Source of the DNA: a bacterium
Lineage (GTDB): Bacteria; Verrucomicrobiota; Verrucomicrobiia; Limisphaerales; UBA8199
Assembly (NCBI GenBank): GCA_021784555.1
Contig: JAJYHY010000050.1
Coordinates: 1-32,235 of the forward strand
Reading direction: 5' to 3'
DNA length: 32,235 nucleotides
In this document: positions 1 through 8,319 of the stretch, one piece after another
How positions within the stretch are numbered: position 1 is the first letter of the stretch
How the letters are laid out: every line of letters starts with the position of its first letter
The notes under the pieces: generated by a model
What the model was told of the DNA's origin: nothing
Databases searched by the model: none
The model's input: only the letters and a program-made list of their open reading frames with translations
Translations under genes and position numbers: made by a program

Positions 1-497
1 CGGAAACAGGCGCGGGCATTGTCCGGCTGGCCATCTCTCCAATAAAGGATTCCTCGATAAATGTAGGCCATGGAACGTTCGTAGGGTTCGCCGACAAATG
101 TCTTTTTCGATTCGGCATGGAAATAGCCTCGGGCCTTGCGGGCACTGGGGTCAGGACCGTAAATGCCCTGGAGTGTGGTCAAGGCGTCGTCAAGATACCG
201 CTTGGCCTCATCATATTTCCCCTGTCTCATGGCGGCCGCCGCGGTGCGGTACTCCCATAGAACCCTGTCCCGCGGAGGGCCATTGGCTATGGCATTCGGG
301 CCATCGGCCATGATATTGCCCGTCAAGGCAATCTTCTGCCGGCCGCCCCCCGTCGCGCACCCGCTTATCGAGAGGGCAAGGACCGACACCGCCACGAGCG
401 CGGCGGCACGCGCCGCTTCTTTCGCCAGAGAGGCTGGAGCCACCGACTGATTCCGCCATGCGCCGGCCTTCTGGCGCCTTTCCGCACCCGGGATCAT
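1..497 (-). CDS. COG3014-like lipoprotein, 5' part (3' end outside window)
   Basis: The reading frame is open from an ATG at 497 to the window edge, giving 165 codons with no stop. It starts with a long n-region, a hydrophobic stretch and a lipobox (LSISGC, Cys about residue 50), so it should be an outer-membrane or periplasmic lipoprotein. The middle reads RQGKYDEAKRYLDDAL, like a TPR helix pair. Further on it has FVGEPYERSMAYIYRG and LYWRDGQPDNARACF, which I recognise from COG3014-type proteins (from memory). It lies 57 bases downstream of the LpoB-like gene on the same strand, and such proteins often accompany LpoB homologues. A role in envelope or peptidoglycan control is therefore inferred. 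The ATG at 497 has no clear Shine-Dalgarno; a later start nearer the hydrophobic segment is possible. The identity of the family is moderately sure, its function is not known. Confidence 0.72.
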   Translation of the reverse strand, partial: MIPGAERRQKAGAWRNQSVAPASLAKEAARAAALVAVSVLALSISGCATGGGRQKIALTGNIMADGPNAIANGPPRDRVLWEYRTAAAAMRQGKYDEAKRYLDDALTTLQGIYGPDPSARKARGYFHAESKKTFVGEPYERSMAYIYRGILYWRDGQPDNARACF

Positions 498-554
498 ACC
501 ATCGTCACTCAACTTCGTTCACCAACGCAACGGGCCATCCCCGCTTCCCAGCCT

Positions 555-1184
555 CTACCGGTAGGCGGCATCCTCCAAGCCCTGTTTCTTCATCTCGGCG
601 TAATCCTGCCAGACGACCTCACTCGTGCGGGCATTGATCAGCTCGAAGGTGTAGAGAATATAGTCACTGGTGCCCGCGCTGGTGCGCGTGGTCATCCCAT
701 CCAGCTTGCCGGTGAGGAAAAAGTCCGCCCCTTTAAATTCCACCACGTTGGGGTCGTAACTGGAGGTCACCTGCCCGGCCTGCTTCATCTGACGTTCCTT
801 CTCCAGCGCTGCCATCCGGTCGCGCGCCAAGAAGATCACCTTGCCTTGTGTCTTGTGGTTGAGTTCCGCTTCAATGCGGGTCAGGAAGATGTCCTTGTTG
901 ATTGGAAAACGGGTGTTGTTGATGACCGGGTCGAGCACAACCCGGGGAACGCCCTGGGCGTTGACGATTTGCGGCGTGCTCAAAATGCTCCGCGCCATCT
1001 TATCGGTCACCCGGACGAGGTCCTGCGACTCGATGCCCGTCCCCGCGACAAACCCGCGCTCATCTGGCCGCATCTCCGTCACCGGCACGCCGGACGGATT
1101 CTTTACCCCGCTGGAAGCACAGCCGGCAATCAGGCCGGCCAGCGCCGCCGTTGCGACCGGCAAACGATATTTTGACAAATTCAT
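555..1184 (-). CDS. lpoB: LpoB-like penicillin-binding protein activator lipoprotein
   Basis: This 209-residue protein has a lipoprotein signal peptide (lipobox LIAGC, Cys22) and a C-terminal domain from about residue 70 that matches the LpoB/YcfM family (COG3417): VLDPVINNTRFPINKDIF, then FLARDRMAALEKER, GADFFLTGKLDG, DYILYTFELINARTSEVVW and a final KKQG. In enterobacteria LpoB is an outer-membrane lipoprotein that stimulates the bifunctional peptidoglycan synthase PBP1b. Whether the Verrucomicrobia homologue does the same is inference. It is the first gene of a two-gene minus-strand unit with the COG3014-like lipoprotein. The 5' flank reads GTAAGATTTATG with only a weak GGTG as possible ribosome site. 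The family call is firm; the partner PBP is not in this window. Confidence 0.85.
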   Translation of the reverse strand: MNLSKYRLPVATAALAGLIAGCASSGVKNPSGVPVTEMRPDERGFVAGTGIESQDLVRVTDKMARSILSTPQIVNAQGVPRVVLDPVINNTRFPINKDIFLTRIEAELNHKTQGKVIFLARDRMAALEKERQMKQAGQVTSSYDPNVVEFKGADFFLTGKLDGMTTRTSAGTSDYILYTFELINARTSEVVWQDYAEMKKQGLEDAAYR

Positions 1185-1391
1185 AAATCTTACACCGTAA
1201 GTTTTGACGCGCCGCGATTTGCCTTATTCGCGCGCGCGGTTCATCACCACTGCCATTCTGTGGCCCAGAGCCCACGAATGCAAGCCTTCTCCAGCAGCAA
1301 TCCTCATCTTAGGGTAGTGGCCCCGAAATGGCTATACATTCAAAACCGCGGCCTTTCGGGCCCTTTCGCAGAAAATGGCCTCAAAATATGT

Positions 1392-1432
1392 CTAGAGTCC
1401 TTGAACTTGAAAATACGTTGTGAACAGGTCAA
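1392..1432 (-). repeat. Dispersed 41-bp intergenic element, copy A
   Basis: Read on the minus strand it begins TTGACCTGTTCAC and ends AGGACTCTAG. The same 41 bases, with 7 differences by eye and no gaps, occur on the plus strand at 20043-20083. Both copies lie next to genes but outside them. It is not coding and has no obvious internal dyad, so it could be a fragment of a larger dispersed repeat. Function unknown. Confidence 0.6.
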
Positions 1433-1523
1433 ATTCACTTAAGCTTATACAAAAAAGAATTGGTCTGAGGCGAAGCCTAGCTAATTGTTTATTGGACACT
1501 ACATTAGGTTTGAGAAAGGAGAG

Positions 1524-2003
1524 AAAGCGACGGATGGCGCCGCACTGCAGACGCTAGCGCGACATATCCGCCCGGCGGCCCGGCCAAGCGCCCGAAGAAC
1601 AGCCGAGCCCTTGAGGATGTCCAGGGCGCTGAACCTGGCGAAGCCCCTGGAGTGCGGCGCGGACCGCCGCTTTGCGGGAATTGCGACCTCGGAGAGAGAA
1701 AGCGACGGAGGGCGTCGCACTCCAGACGCTAGCGCGACCTATCCGCCCGGCGGCCCGGCCAAGCGCCCGAAGAACAGCCGAGCCCTGGAGGATGTCCAGG
1801 GCGCTGAACCTGGCGGAGCCTTTGGAGTGCGGCGCGGACCGCCGCTGTGCGGGAATTGCGAGCTCGGAGGGGCAAAGCGACGGATGGCGTCGCACTCCAG
1901 ACGCTGGCGCGACCTATCCGCCCGGCGGCCCGGCCAAGCGCCCGAAGAACAGCCGAGCCCTGGAGGATGTCCAGGGCGCTGAACCTGGCGGAGCCCCTGG
2001 AGT
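1524..2003. repeat. Three tandem copies of a 175-bp GC-rich repeat
   Basis: The phrase AAAGCGACGG recurs at 1524, 1699 and 1874, an exact 175-base period. Copies 2 and 3 differ at about four of the first 130 positions; copy 1 differs from copy 2 at roughly ten positions. Copy 3 breaks off at about 2003. Each unit has internal dyads: GTCGCACTCCAG near its start against CTGGAGTGCGGC about 95 bases later, CCAGG-8-CCTGG, and GCGG-CGCGGA-CCGC. The unit can thus fold as one long imperfect hairpin. Its ends resemble the hairpin elements scattered between genes in Pedosphaera-type genomes (from memory). No transposase is present. Confidence 0.85.
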
Positions 2004-2023
2004 GTCCCGACACGGGTCGGGAC
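2004..2023. repeat. Perfect 8-bp hairpin after the tandem repeats
   Basis: GTCCCGAC-ACGG-GTCGGGAC is a perfect stem with a four-base loop. It starts exactly where the third 175-bp unit loses its match. It lies 80 bases downstream of the fmdB stop and could end that transcript, but no U-rich tail follows on either strand. Confidence 0.5.
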
Positions 2024-2102
2024 CGCTTTCGCTTTCCGGCCATGAAAATGAGAGTTGCTGCTTCTCCATAGTGTGATTAAGAGCTTCGGGCATCGTCGGG
2101 GT

Positions 2103-2339
2103 CTATTGGCGCTCGTACTCGCCCTTGCCAAGCCGCTTGAGCACGGTGAACCCGGCTTTTTTTGCCTCGGAGATCGACAGCGTCTTGGGCGTGTTAAAGG
2201 TGGAGAACACGCGCCGGACGGGCTTCTTGCAGGCGGGACACTTGGTCAGCGCCGCCGCGGAGAGCGGGCGGCGCAGCACGAATTTGCCGCCGCACACTTT
2301 GCACTCGCCTTCGCAGATTTCGTATTCGTAGAGCGGCAT
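2103..2339 (-). CDS. FmdB-family zinc ribbon protein
   Basis: A 78-residue protein that starts MPLYEYEI and carries two CxxC knuckles (C13/C16 and C34/C37, the second as CPACKKPVRRVFS), the pattern of the FmdB/CxxC_CXXC_SSSS family of small putative regulatory zinc ribbons. The usual length is 70-110 residues, so it is complete. It is the last gene of a three-gene minus-strand set, 16 bases after the slipin stop, which suggests co-transcription with nfeD and slipin. The biochemical role of the family is not settled; metal binding is predicted from the four cysteines. Confidence 0.85.
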   Translation of the reverse strand: MPLYEYEICEGECKVCGGKFVLRRPLSAAALTKCPACKKPVRRVFSTFNTPKTLSISEAKKAGFTVLKRLGKGEYERQ

Positions 2340-2355
2340 CGGGAGATAAGCGGTC

Positions 2356-3156
2356 CTATTCGGGCAGATGATTGCCGGGAGTGTGGTTCTTCAGGAACGG
2401 GGTAAGCAAGTCTATCGGCAAGGGGAGAAAGGTCGTTGTGTTCCGCTCCGAGGAGATTTCGCGGATGGTTTGCAGGAAACGGAGCTGCAAGGCGATGGGT
2501 TCTTTGCTAATCATCGCCCCCGCCTGCACCATGCGCTCAGCGGCCTGATATTCACCTTCCGCGTTGACGATCTTGGCGCGCCGCTCCCGCTCGGCCTCCG
2601 CTTGGCGGGCCATCGCGCGTTTCATCGTGTCAGGCAGTACGACGTCCTTGACCTCCACGGCGGTCACCTTCACGCCCCAGGGGTCAGTCTGCCGGTCGAT
2701 GATCTCCTGAAGCGTCTGGTTGATCTTCTCGCGATGGGAGAGCAGTTCATCCAGCTCGGCCTGGCCCAGGACGCTCCGCAGGGTGGTCTGCGCTATCAAG
2801 GAGGTCGCCTTCCAGAAATTCTCCACCTTTACCACAGAGCAAATCGGATCGACTACCCTGAAATAGACCACCGCATCGACGGTGACCGGGACGTTGTCGC
2901 GCGTCATGACCTCTTGCTTAGGCACATCGATGGTCACCACCCGCAGGTCCATTCTCACCATCTTGTCAACCACAGGAATCAGGAAGATGAGTCCGGGCCC
3001 TTTGGCGCCAATCAATTTGCCCAGGCGGAAAATGACACCCCGCTCATATTCGCGCAGGATTCGGAGCGCTTGCGGCAGAAGGATGGCCAACAGAATGGCC
3101 AGCGGCACCAGCCAGGCCGTGATGTCAAAGAGTCGATGAGAGATGTCTTCTGGCAT
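2356..3156 (-). CDS. Slipin (stomatin-like SPFH/band 7 membrane protein)
   Basis: 266 residues: one N-terminal membrane segment (about residues 12-30), then an SPFH/band-7 domain. Typical stretches are [30 protein letters not shown]-like [39 protein letters not shown] and [16 protein letters not shown], followed by the charged helical [16 protein letters not shown] region. Slipins form oligomeric membrane microdomain scaffolds. The gene lies 24 bases behind nfeD, the classic slipin-NfeD pairing; in Pyrococcus horikoshii the NfeD protease PH1510 cleaves the C-terminus of the stomatin PH1511. The C-terminal [15 protein letters not shown] segment here is hydrophobic, as expected for such a cleavage site (inference). 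Complete and confidently assigned. Confidence 0.95.
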   Translation of the reverse strand: MPEDISHRLFDITAWLVPLAILLAILLPQALRILREYERGVIFRLGKLIGAKGPGLIFLIPVVDKMVRMDLRVVTIDVPKQEVMTRDNVPVTVDAVVYFRVVDPICSVVKVENFWKATSLIAQTTLRSVLGQAELDELLSHREKINQTLQEIIDRQTDPWGVKVTAVEVKDVVLPDTMKRAMARQAEAERERRAKIVNAEGEYQAAERMVQAGAMISKEPIALQLRFLQTIREISSERNTTTFLPLPIDLLTPFLKNHTPGNHLPE

Positions 3157-3180
3157 AAATAATAGGAGTCTGGTTCAGGT

Positions 3181-4458
3181 TCACACCTTCGGTTTCACTT
3201 TCAAAGTCAATCCTTCGACACCGACCACCTCGACCGGCTGGCCCAACTCGACTGGCGTGTCGCTCACCGCATTCCAATACTCGCCCTCGATGAAGACCTT
3301 TCCCTGCTCGGCGCTGATGCGGGTCAGCGCGGACACCGTTTGGCCCAGCATGGCTTCCCTGCCGACGCGGGTGGGCAGGAGTTGCGCTCGCAGGCCGGCC
3401 CCCACCACGAATATGAAGAAGGCGGCGGTGACCGCCGTTGCCGGAATAATGTACGCCAGCGGGAGCCGAAACGGCCCGGAACGGTTGAAGAGCATCAAGG
3501 CGCCGAGAAAGAACGCCACGATGCCGCCAAAGGTCAGAATGCCATGGGTGGGCGTAAACACGTCGATGACGAATAGCACAAAGGCCAGCCCGATGAGCGC
3601 CAGGCCCGCCGTGTTCACCGGCAGGATGGCGGCCATGTAAAGAACCAGGATCAGGGCAATGCCCCCGATGACGCCCGGCAAAATGGCGCCCGGGGTGCTT
3701 AGTTCGCCGATGATGCCGTAGAGCGCCACCAACATCAGCACCAGCATCACCTCCGGACGCCAGAGCATCTGGAAGAGCTTCTCCCGAGGCAGCATCGGAA
3801 TGGCCACCACTTTCAAACCGGCGGTTTTGAGAGGCACGCCCCCAACTTTGCGCCCGTTGAGCTTCTGCAGCAAGTCGGACATGTCATCGGCAATGAGGTC
3901 GATGACTTTGAGTTCGAGGGCCTTCTCGGCGGTGATCGAGGCGCTGGTGCGCACGGCCGAAATCGCCCATTTGACGTTTCGCCCGCGCCTCTCCGCGATG
4001 CTCTGGATGTAGCTGCTGGCGTAATTTTCCAGCTTTTCCTTCATGACACTGCCCAGCTTCTCCGTCCCGCCAGCCGGCCCCATCTCCACCGGATGGGCGG
4101 CGCCGATGGTGGTGCTGGGGGCCATCGCGGCTATATTGGCGGCCAGGGTGATGAAAGTCCCGGCGCTGGCGGCGCTAGCCCCGGAAGGCGCCACATAAAC
4201 CACGATAGGAACCTTGGAGGCATAAAAACTCTGGACAATCTCCTTTGTGGAATCCAACAACCCGCCGGGAGTATCGAGCTGGATGACCAGACAAGCGTCC
4301 TTTCGCGCTGTCGCCACGCTAATTGCCCTGGCAATGTAGTTGGCCGTGGCGGGGCCAATGGCCCCGGCGATACTAATAAGCCCCACCCCCGCGTCCTGCG
4401 CCCGAGCCAGAAACGCGGAGATTAATCCCCATACCAACATTGGCAGCGCTAGCCTCAT
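3181..4458 (-). CDS. nfeD: NfeD family membrane serine protease (long form)
   Basis: 425 residues in the full-length NfeD layout: a signal peptide (1-20); a ClpP/SppA-like serine protease domain (about 22-200) with DTPGG at 62-66 and GASAASAG at 93-100; four to five membrane helices (about 232-355); and a C-terminal OB-fold NfeD domain (about 365-425, ending GLTLKVKPKV). By alignment with SppA the nucleophile should be Ser98, and Lys142 in EKLENYASSY is a candidate general base, as in the Ser-Lys dyad of PH1510. It is the first gene of the nfeD-slipin-fmdB set. The natural substrate is probably the slipin encoded next to it (inference from PH1510/PH1511). Confidence 0.93.
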   Translation of the reverse strand: MRLALPMLVWGLISAFLARAQDAGVGLISIAGAIGPATANYIARAISVATARKDACLVIQLDTPGGLLDSTKEIVQSFYASKVPIVVYVAPSGASAASAGTFITLAANIAAMAPSTTIGAAHPVEMGPAGGTEKLGSVMKEKLENYASSYIQSIAERRGRNVKWAISAVRTSASITAEKALELKVIDLIADDMSDLLQKLNGRKVGGVPLKTAGLKVVAIPMLPREKLFQMLWRPEVMLVLMLVALYGIIGELSTPGAILPGVIGGIALILVLYMAAILPVNTAGLALIGLAFVLFVIDVFTPTHGILTFGGIVAFFLGALMLFNRSGPFRLPLAYIIPATAVTAAFFIFVVGAGLRAQLLPTRVGREAMLGQTVSALTRISAEQGKVFIEGEYWNAVSDTPVELGQPVEVVGVEGLTLKVKPKV

Positions 4459-4518
4459 AGTCGCTCTCGAACCGGAACAAGAATATCAGAACTGCCACGG
4501 AGAGCAATGGTTTTATGA

Positions 4519-4533
4519 CGACAATCATTGTCG
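4519..4533. promoter_or_regulatory. Palindrome CGACAAT-C-ATTGTCG upstream of nfeD
   Basis: A perfect 7-bp dyad with a one-base centre, 61 bases upstream of the nfeD start. Position and size would suit an operator, but no regulator is known and a chance palindrome cannot be excluded. Confidence 0.3.
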
Positions 4534-4710
4534 AGGCAGGGTGATTTCGTCTGAGCAGGCCCTGCCAAGTCGGCAGCCGTTAATCGCTTTGAACTAAGCC
4601 TCGTGGGAGGCCTCCTCCGCGGAAGCTCTGCGCAGCGCCGTCTATTTGCCAAGGGTAATTCCGCTAGCCCGAATATTTCATGCCACGAACAAAACGGCAA
4701 CAGTCTGTGG

Positions 4711-4740
4711 GTGGGGCGCGCAGTCCTCTGCGCGCCCTAC
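4711..4740. repeat. GC-rich hairpin with 13-bp stem
   Basis: GGGCGCGCAG-TCCT-CTGCGCGCCC is a perfect 10-bp stem with a four-base loop, extended to 13 pairs by GTG/TAC with one wobble. Sequences of this form are common between genes in related genomes (from memory), so it may be a dispersed element. It could also work as a transcription end; T-runs occur some 40 bases to the right. Confidence 0.55.
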
Positions 4741-4886
4741 CCGCGTGTATCACTCTCTCTCAATTCCTTTTCTTTTTGAAAGATTGTTTTGCCCCGATTT
4801 TTTTGCCAGGGAGCTTTTCGATATTTGGTTGCGGCGTTGCCGCGCTGGGAAATATGCGGGCTAGAGCCCTTGCTGAGACCGATTTA

Positions 4887-4941
4887 TGTCCCAGGTGGGA
4901 CATGGAATGGGGTCTCCCGTTCTGATGTCCCACCTGGGACA
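4887..4941. repeat. Two palindromes that are also each other's inverted repeat
   Basis: TGTCCCAGGTGGGACA (4887-4902) and TGTCCCACCTGGGACA (4926-4941) are exact reverse complements, and each is itself a 7-bp dyad with a two-base centre. Together they can form one 17-bp stem or two small hairpins. They lie 33 bases beyond the stop of the DUF4340 gene, so they may cap that transcript, or serve as paired protein-binding sites. Confidence 0.6.
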
Positions 4942-4974
4942 GCCGATGCCTGCCAGAAGCTGAGCGACCGCCGC

Positions 4975-6405
4975 TCAATTCTTCTTCGTCGCGGCGGGAG
5001 CACCGGCAGGCGCGGGGGCCTTTGGCGCAGGCGCCGTGGCCTTGTTGGGGTCCAGGAAGGAACTGACGTCGTTCGCCAGCTTTTTGGCACTGGCTGACTC
5101 CTTGGGCGCAACTGGGCCAACATCAGGAGCGGTGGGCGGGCTGGTGTTGGTGACGAAGACCGGCTTCGAAGCTACGACCGGCCCGGCCTTCTTTATCAGA
5201 CTGACAACCGAAGCCGCTTTCTTCGGCGCGGTTTTGGCGGTCGCATTGGACGCCTTCTCGGTCTTGTTTGTCTGGAGGAGCTGTGAACGATTCTTGAGCA
5301 GAGAATCCCAGCTCCAGCTTGATACCAGATAAGTCCAGTTTTGGTATTTGCTCTCCTGGGCCAGTTTATCCTCCAGTGTCGTCTGTTTGGCTTTGAATGC
5401 GGTGTCGAGTTTGGCCTTGTCCGCCTTCGTCTCGTTTTTGCCGGGTGTGCGCTCCTTGGGGATGTTGGCCGAGACGGTTATGGCCAGCGGGTAAGTGTCG
5501 TCCTTCTTCTTCCCGATTTTGAGGGTGTAATCGAAGTGGTCAAACGTAGCGACCTTGACCACGGTGGGATTATCCATGCCGAGGTCCTTCGCCTTGGTGT
5601 CCTGGGTGGCGACATCGTTGAAATAAGGGGAACTGAGCGGGCTGGTCACGCTTGAGGCCTGGGTGACGTCGAGTTTCTCACCCGGTTTTGCGTCCGCCAG
5701 CTTCCATTCGGTCGTTTCGGCGGCGCGCGTCAGTTTCCATGAGTTTGTTGGATGCGTAGGATAATCGACTTCGATGGAATGGACCTTTTGGATCTTGAAG
5801 AAGTCTTTGTTCAACCAGTCGGCGGGATTCGGCTGGATATTGGAGAGGGTCTCCGAGATGAGGGCGACCAGATCGGAGTGGCTGCCAACCTTAACGTAGC
5901 GGCCGTCGGGCCAACCCTCGCTGCCCATGCCATAAGGAGAAGGCGAGGCGCCGGTTGAGGCATGCATGTGCTGCTTGCCGAGCAGGAGCGTCTGGAGGGT
6001 CTTGCCCTTGTCATCCTTGAAATCGACCACCATCGCGGCGTTTGTGCCGGCGCCGGGAACCAGGGAGAGGCGAGGCAACTGGGAGGGACCGACCTGTTCG
6101 GATTGAATGATCTTCAGGTCCTGGGCCTTGAGCAGGAAGCTGCGGATGTCCGAATAATTCGCCGGGTAATCATTGCGCTGCTTCACGCGCCAGAGGTCGT
6201 CTTTCTTGACCAGGTCCAGTTGGTTGGTGCCTTGTTTGATGGTGATAGCGGCAACGTCGTTGACCGGGAACTTGGGCATCAGTTTCTCGCCCAGAGTCGG
6301 ATTAGGACTCTCCCAGGCGGCGTTTTGGCGGTGCCGCAATACCAAACCGGCGGCGCCGATGATAACGACAAAAACAAGGAGAATAATGAACTGTTTGCGA
6401 TTCAT
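4975..6405 (-). CDS. DUF4340 domain protein of the Gld-type ABC operon
   Basis: 476 residues from the ATG at 6405. This start overlaps the stop of the gene before it as ATGA (6402-6405), which favours it over starts further upstream. One N-terminal membrane anchor (about residues 5-23), then a large extracytoplasmic part with two repeats of the DUF4340 kind (VNDVAAITIKQGTNQLDLVK with a following W; later VHSIEVDYPTHPTNSWKLTR and TEWKLADAKPGEKLD). The C-terminus from about 400 is low-complexity, rich in Ala, Pro, Lys and Ser, ending in PAPAGAPAATKKN. It is the last gene of an operon with an ATPase, a permease and a GldG-like protein. DUF4340 proteins regularly occur in that place; their exact task is unknown. 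Confidence 0.88.
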   Translation of the reverse strand: MNRKQFIILLVFVVIIGAAGLVLRHRQNAAWESPNPTLGEKLMPKFPVNDVAAITIKQGTNQLDLVKKDDLWRVKQRNDYPANYSDIRSFLLKAQDLKIIQSEQVGPSQLPRLSLVPGAGTNAAMVVDFKDDKGKTLQTLLLGKQHMHASTGASPSPYGMGSEGWPDGRYVKVGSHSDLVALISETLSNIQPNPADWLNKDFFKIQKVHSIEVDYPTHPTNSWKLTRAAETTEWKLADAKPGEKLDVTQASSVTSPLSSPYFNDVATQDTKAKDLGMDNPTVVKVATFDHFDYTLKIGKKKDDTYPLAITVSANIPKERTPGKNETKADKAKLDTAFKAKQTTLEDKLAQESKYQNWTYLVSSWSWDSLLKNRSQLLQTNKTEKASNATAKTAPKKAASVVSLIKKAGPVVASKPVFVTNTSPPTAPDVGPVAPKESASAKKLANDVSSFLDPNKATAPAPKAPAPAGAPAATKKN

Positions 6406-8303
6406 TTTGCGGAAGTGCGTTTGCGTTTGTAAAAGGCGAGGCCCAGGCCCGAGAGCGTGACCAGGAACGGCATGCCGGCGATATTGACCCAAGTCAGGCG
6501 GTTCTGCAGCGAATCAATGTCGCGCCGCAATTTCTTGCGTTCGTCCTTAAGCTGGATCTTCACCGTGGCTTCTTTCTTGCGGAAGTTATCGAGGGCGGCC
6601 TGCTGCTCGGGAGAAAGGATGTAACGCTGGTCTTTGCCTTTGGCTTGCTGGAGTGCGTTTAATTGGCGCTGGGTGTCGGCCAAGCTGTCTTGCAACTCTT
6701 TAATCCTGCTTTGGTAGGCCTCCTGCGCCTGGGCCTCCATCTTCTTGATGACGGTGAAAGGGCGGTTGCGGACGGCGCGGCTGCGCACGGCGATCAAGTC
6801 ATTGTCGCCCCCCATCTGTTCGACGGCGTTCTGGGCGAAGTCGAGGTTGTTGTTCATGGCCATGGACAGGACGCCAAAAGGGCTCTGGATCTGGCGCAAC
6901 GCGACACTGTCATAGAGCATGTCGGCATCGCCCACCAGGATGACGGTGTTAACCTGCTTGGTTTGCTTGAGGAAATTGGCGGGCTTTTCCTTCTTCTTGT
7001 CAGCGGCCTGGCTATCGCTCGCTTGGGGCGGGCCGTCGGGGAAAGCGGTCTTGAATTGGCCCGTTAGCCGGACGGCGAGGGCATACTGAACCCCGGAGGG
7101 CTGGAAGTTGTTGATGATATTCTGGCTGGCCAGGTTCGCCATGAACCCGTCCACCAGTTGAGAATTCTTCGTGCTCTGGAGCAAGACCGTTTCCTTCAGG
7201 CCCTTCACCGGATCGCCAGTGAAAGCGCCGGCATAAGGCAGCCACAGGTTGTCGAGTTCGCTGGTGACGACGTCCTTGTGGTTCATCTGGTCGGTGGTCA
7301 GGGAGAGGACGCCCGGGGCTTCCTGCGGTTGGCCGTTGGGGCCGCCGATCCGCATCTTCAGGTTCATGTCCGCGACGACCTTGCTGGTATCGAACGTCAG
7401 CCCCCATGCTTTGATCAATTTGTCGAGCGAAGAACCCTTATTGGGCATGCTGCCCATCATAGGGTTCTGTTGCTGGACATCGACCATCGGCAATGGGTCA
7501 AGGAAGGCGATGAGCTTGCCGCCACGCATGATGAACTGGTCAATGGCAAACTGGGCCTTATCCGTAATCTCACGCGGGTGGATGACCAGCAGGACCTTGA
7601 TATCGCTGTCGATCTTGTCGGTATCCATATCGACCTTGCGCACGTCGTAGTCGCGTTTCAACTCATTGACGATAACCCACGGTTGCTGCCCTGGCCGGCC
7701 CATGCGCTCCATCATCGGGTTGGAGGGAGTCCCAAACACCGGCATGGCGCTCATGATCCCCACCACGGGCCGTTCCGGCTCGATAACCCGCGAGATGGCC
7801 CGCGAAATGTCATATTCGAGAAGCCGCTCACGATTGGGCGCCAGGAAGGGAATCGCCTCCTTTTGGTCCAAGACGCTGACCGCGATGCCGAGGTAGAATT
7901 TCTCGCCGTTGGGCATCGGCTGGCCCTCGATGCCATCCAAGTTGGCGGAGTCCTCCGCGTCGGAATCGGGCTGGGGATCGAGCTTTTGGATAATGAGTTT
8001 GCCGCCGGCCACTTCCTTGTATTCGTCGAGCAGGTCCTGAACCCGGCCGGCGTATTCATTGAGCATCACGCTTTGGGCGCTGGCGTTTTGGATGCGCGTG
8101 CAATAGAAACGCAGATGGACGGGGGTGTCGATCTTGTGGAGGATGGCCTTGGTGCCGGCTGAAAGCGTGTAGGCCTTTTCCTGCGTGAGGTCGAACCGCT
8201 CTTTGAAGGCGCCGGTGACGGCGTTGAAGGCGATGAGCAGCACGGCCATGGCCAGCACGCCCCCGGTCGAATAGATTAACGTCTGATAGCCTTTGTTCTT
8301 CAT
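6402..8303 (-). CDS. GldG-like auxiliary protein of ABC transport system
   Basis: 633 residues with an N-terminal membrane helix (about 12-33), the FDLTQEKAYTLSAGTKAIL segment typical for GldG/ABC_transp_aux proteins, a large periplasmic domain (DISRAISRVI, VVGIMSAMPVFG, VLLVIHPREITDKAQFAIDQFIMRGGK, LIAFLDPLP), a coiled coil rich in Lys, Gln and Arg (about 540-605), and a C-terminal membrane helix with a KRKR tail. In Bacteroidota GldG works with GldF and GldA in gliding; outside that phylum the same set is found without gliding, and its cargo is unknown. It begins 16 bases after the permease stop and ends in an ATGA overlap with the DUF4340 gene. Confidence 0.9.
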   Translation of the reverse strand: MKNKGYQTLIYSTGGVLAMAVLLIAFNAVTGAFKERFDLTQEKAYTLSAGTKAILHKIDTPVHLRFYCTRIQNASAQSVMLNEYAGRVQDLLDEYKEVAGGKLIIQKLDPQPDSDAEDSANLDGIEGQPMPNGEKFYLGIAVSVLDQKEAIPFLAPNRERLLEYDISRAISRVIEPERPVVGIMSAMPVFGTPSNPMMERMGRPGQQPWVIVNELKRDYDVRKVDMDTDKIDSDIKVLLVIHPREITDKAQFAIDQFIMRGGKLIAFLDPLPMVDVQQQNPMMGSMPNKGSSLDKLIKAWGLTFDTSKVVADMNLKMRIGGPNGQPQEAPGVLSLTTDQMNHKDVVTSELDNLWLPYAGAFTGDPVKGLKETVLLQSTKNSQLVDGFMANLASQNIINNFQPSGVQYALAVRLTGQFKTAFPDGPPQASDSQAADKKKEKPANFLKQTKQVNTVILVGDADMLYDSVALRQIQSPFGVLSMAMNNNLDFAQNAVEQMGGDNDLIAVRSRAVRNRPFTVIKKMEAQAQEAYQSRIKELQDSLADTQRQLNALQQAKGKDQRYILSPEQQAALDNFRKKEATVKIQLKDERKKLRRDIDSLQNRLTWVNIAGMPFLVTLSGLGLAFYKRKRTSAK

Positions 8304-8319
8304 CCTAAATCCTTTCCAA

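Larger units (their letters stand above)
1185..2102. other. Long gene-free region between lpoB and fmdB
   Basis: About 900 bases without a credible gene. From 1185 to about 1500 it is AT-richer than its surroundings and holds the leader of lpoB and one copy of a dispersed 41-bp element (1392-1432). From 1524 to 2003 it consists of three tandem 175-bp repeats, and a perfect hairpin follows at 2004-2023. Open frames through the repeats encode the same peptide in shifted frames because 175 is not a multiple of three, so they are not taken as genes. Confidence 0.75.
4459..4974. other. Gene-free region upstream of nfeD with three dyad elements
   Basis: Some 515 bases between the 3' end of the Gld-type operon and the start of nfeD, all minus strand. 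I see no credible gene. It contains a palindrome near nfeD (4519-4533), a strong hairpin (4711-4740) and a pair of mutually complementary palindromes (4887-4941), each given separately. Confidence 0.7.

Noticed and set aside
1524..2003. CRISPR array
   Set aside because: The three units follow each other directly, with no short repeat and unique spacers, and no cas gene is present.
2004..2023. Rho-independent terminator of fmdB
   Set aside because: The stem is good but no U-run follows on the minus strand, so it is listed only as a hairpin.
1485..2076. Overlapping frames of 74-165 residues with a shared peptide (SARRTAEP, MSRALNLAEPLE) in the repeat region
   Set aside because: The same peptide appears in shifted frames because the 175-base repeat is not a multiple of three; there is no ribosome site and no known family.
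6663..8162. Long plus-strand frames opposite the GldG-like gene (134 and 334 residues)
   Set aside because: They lie antisense to a well-conserved gene, contain no recognisable domain and result from GC-rich codon bias.
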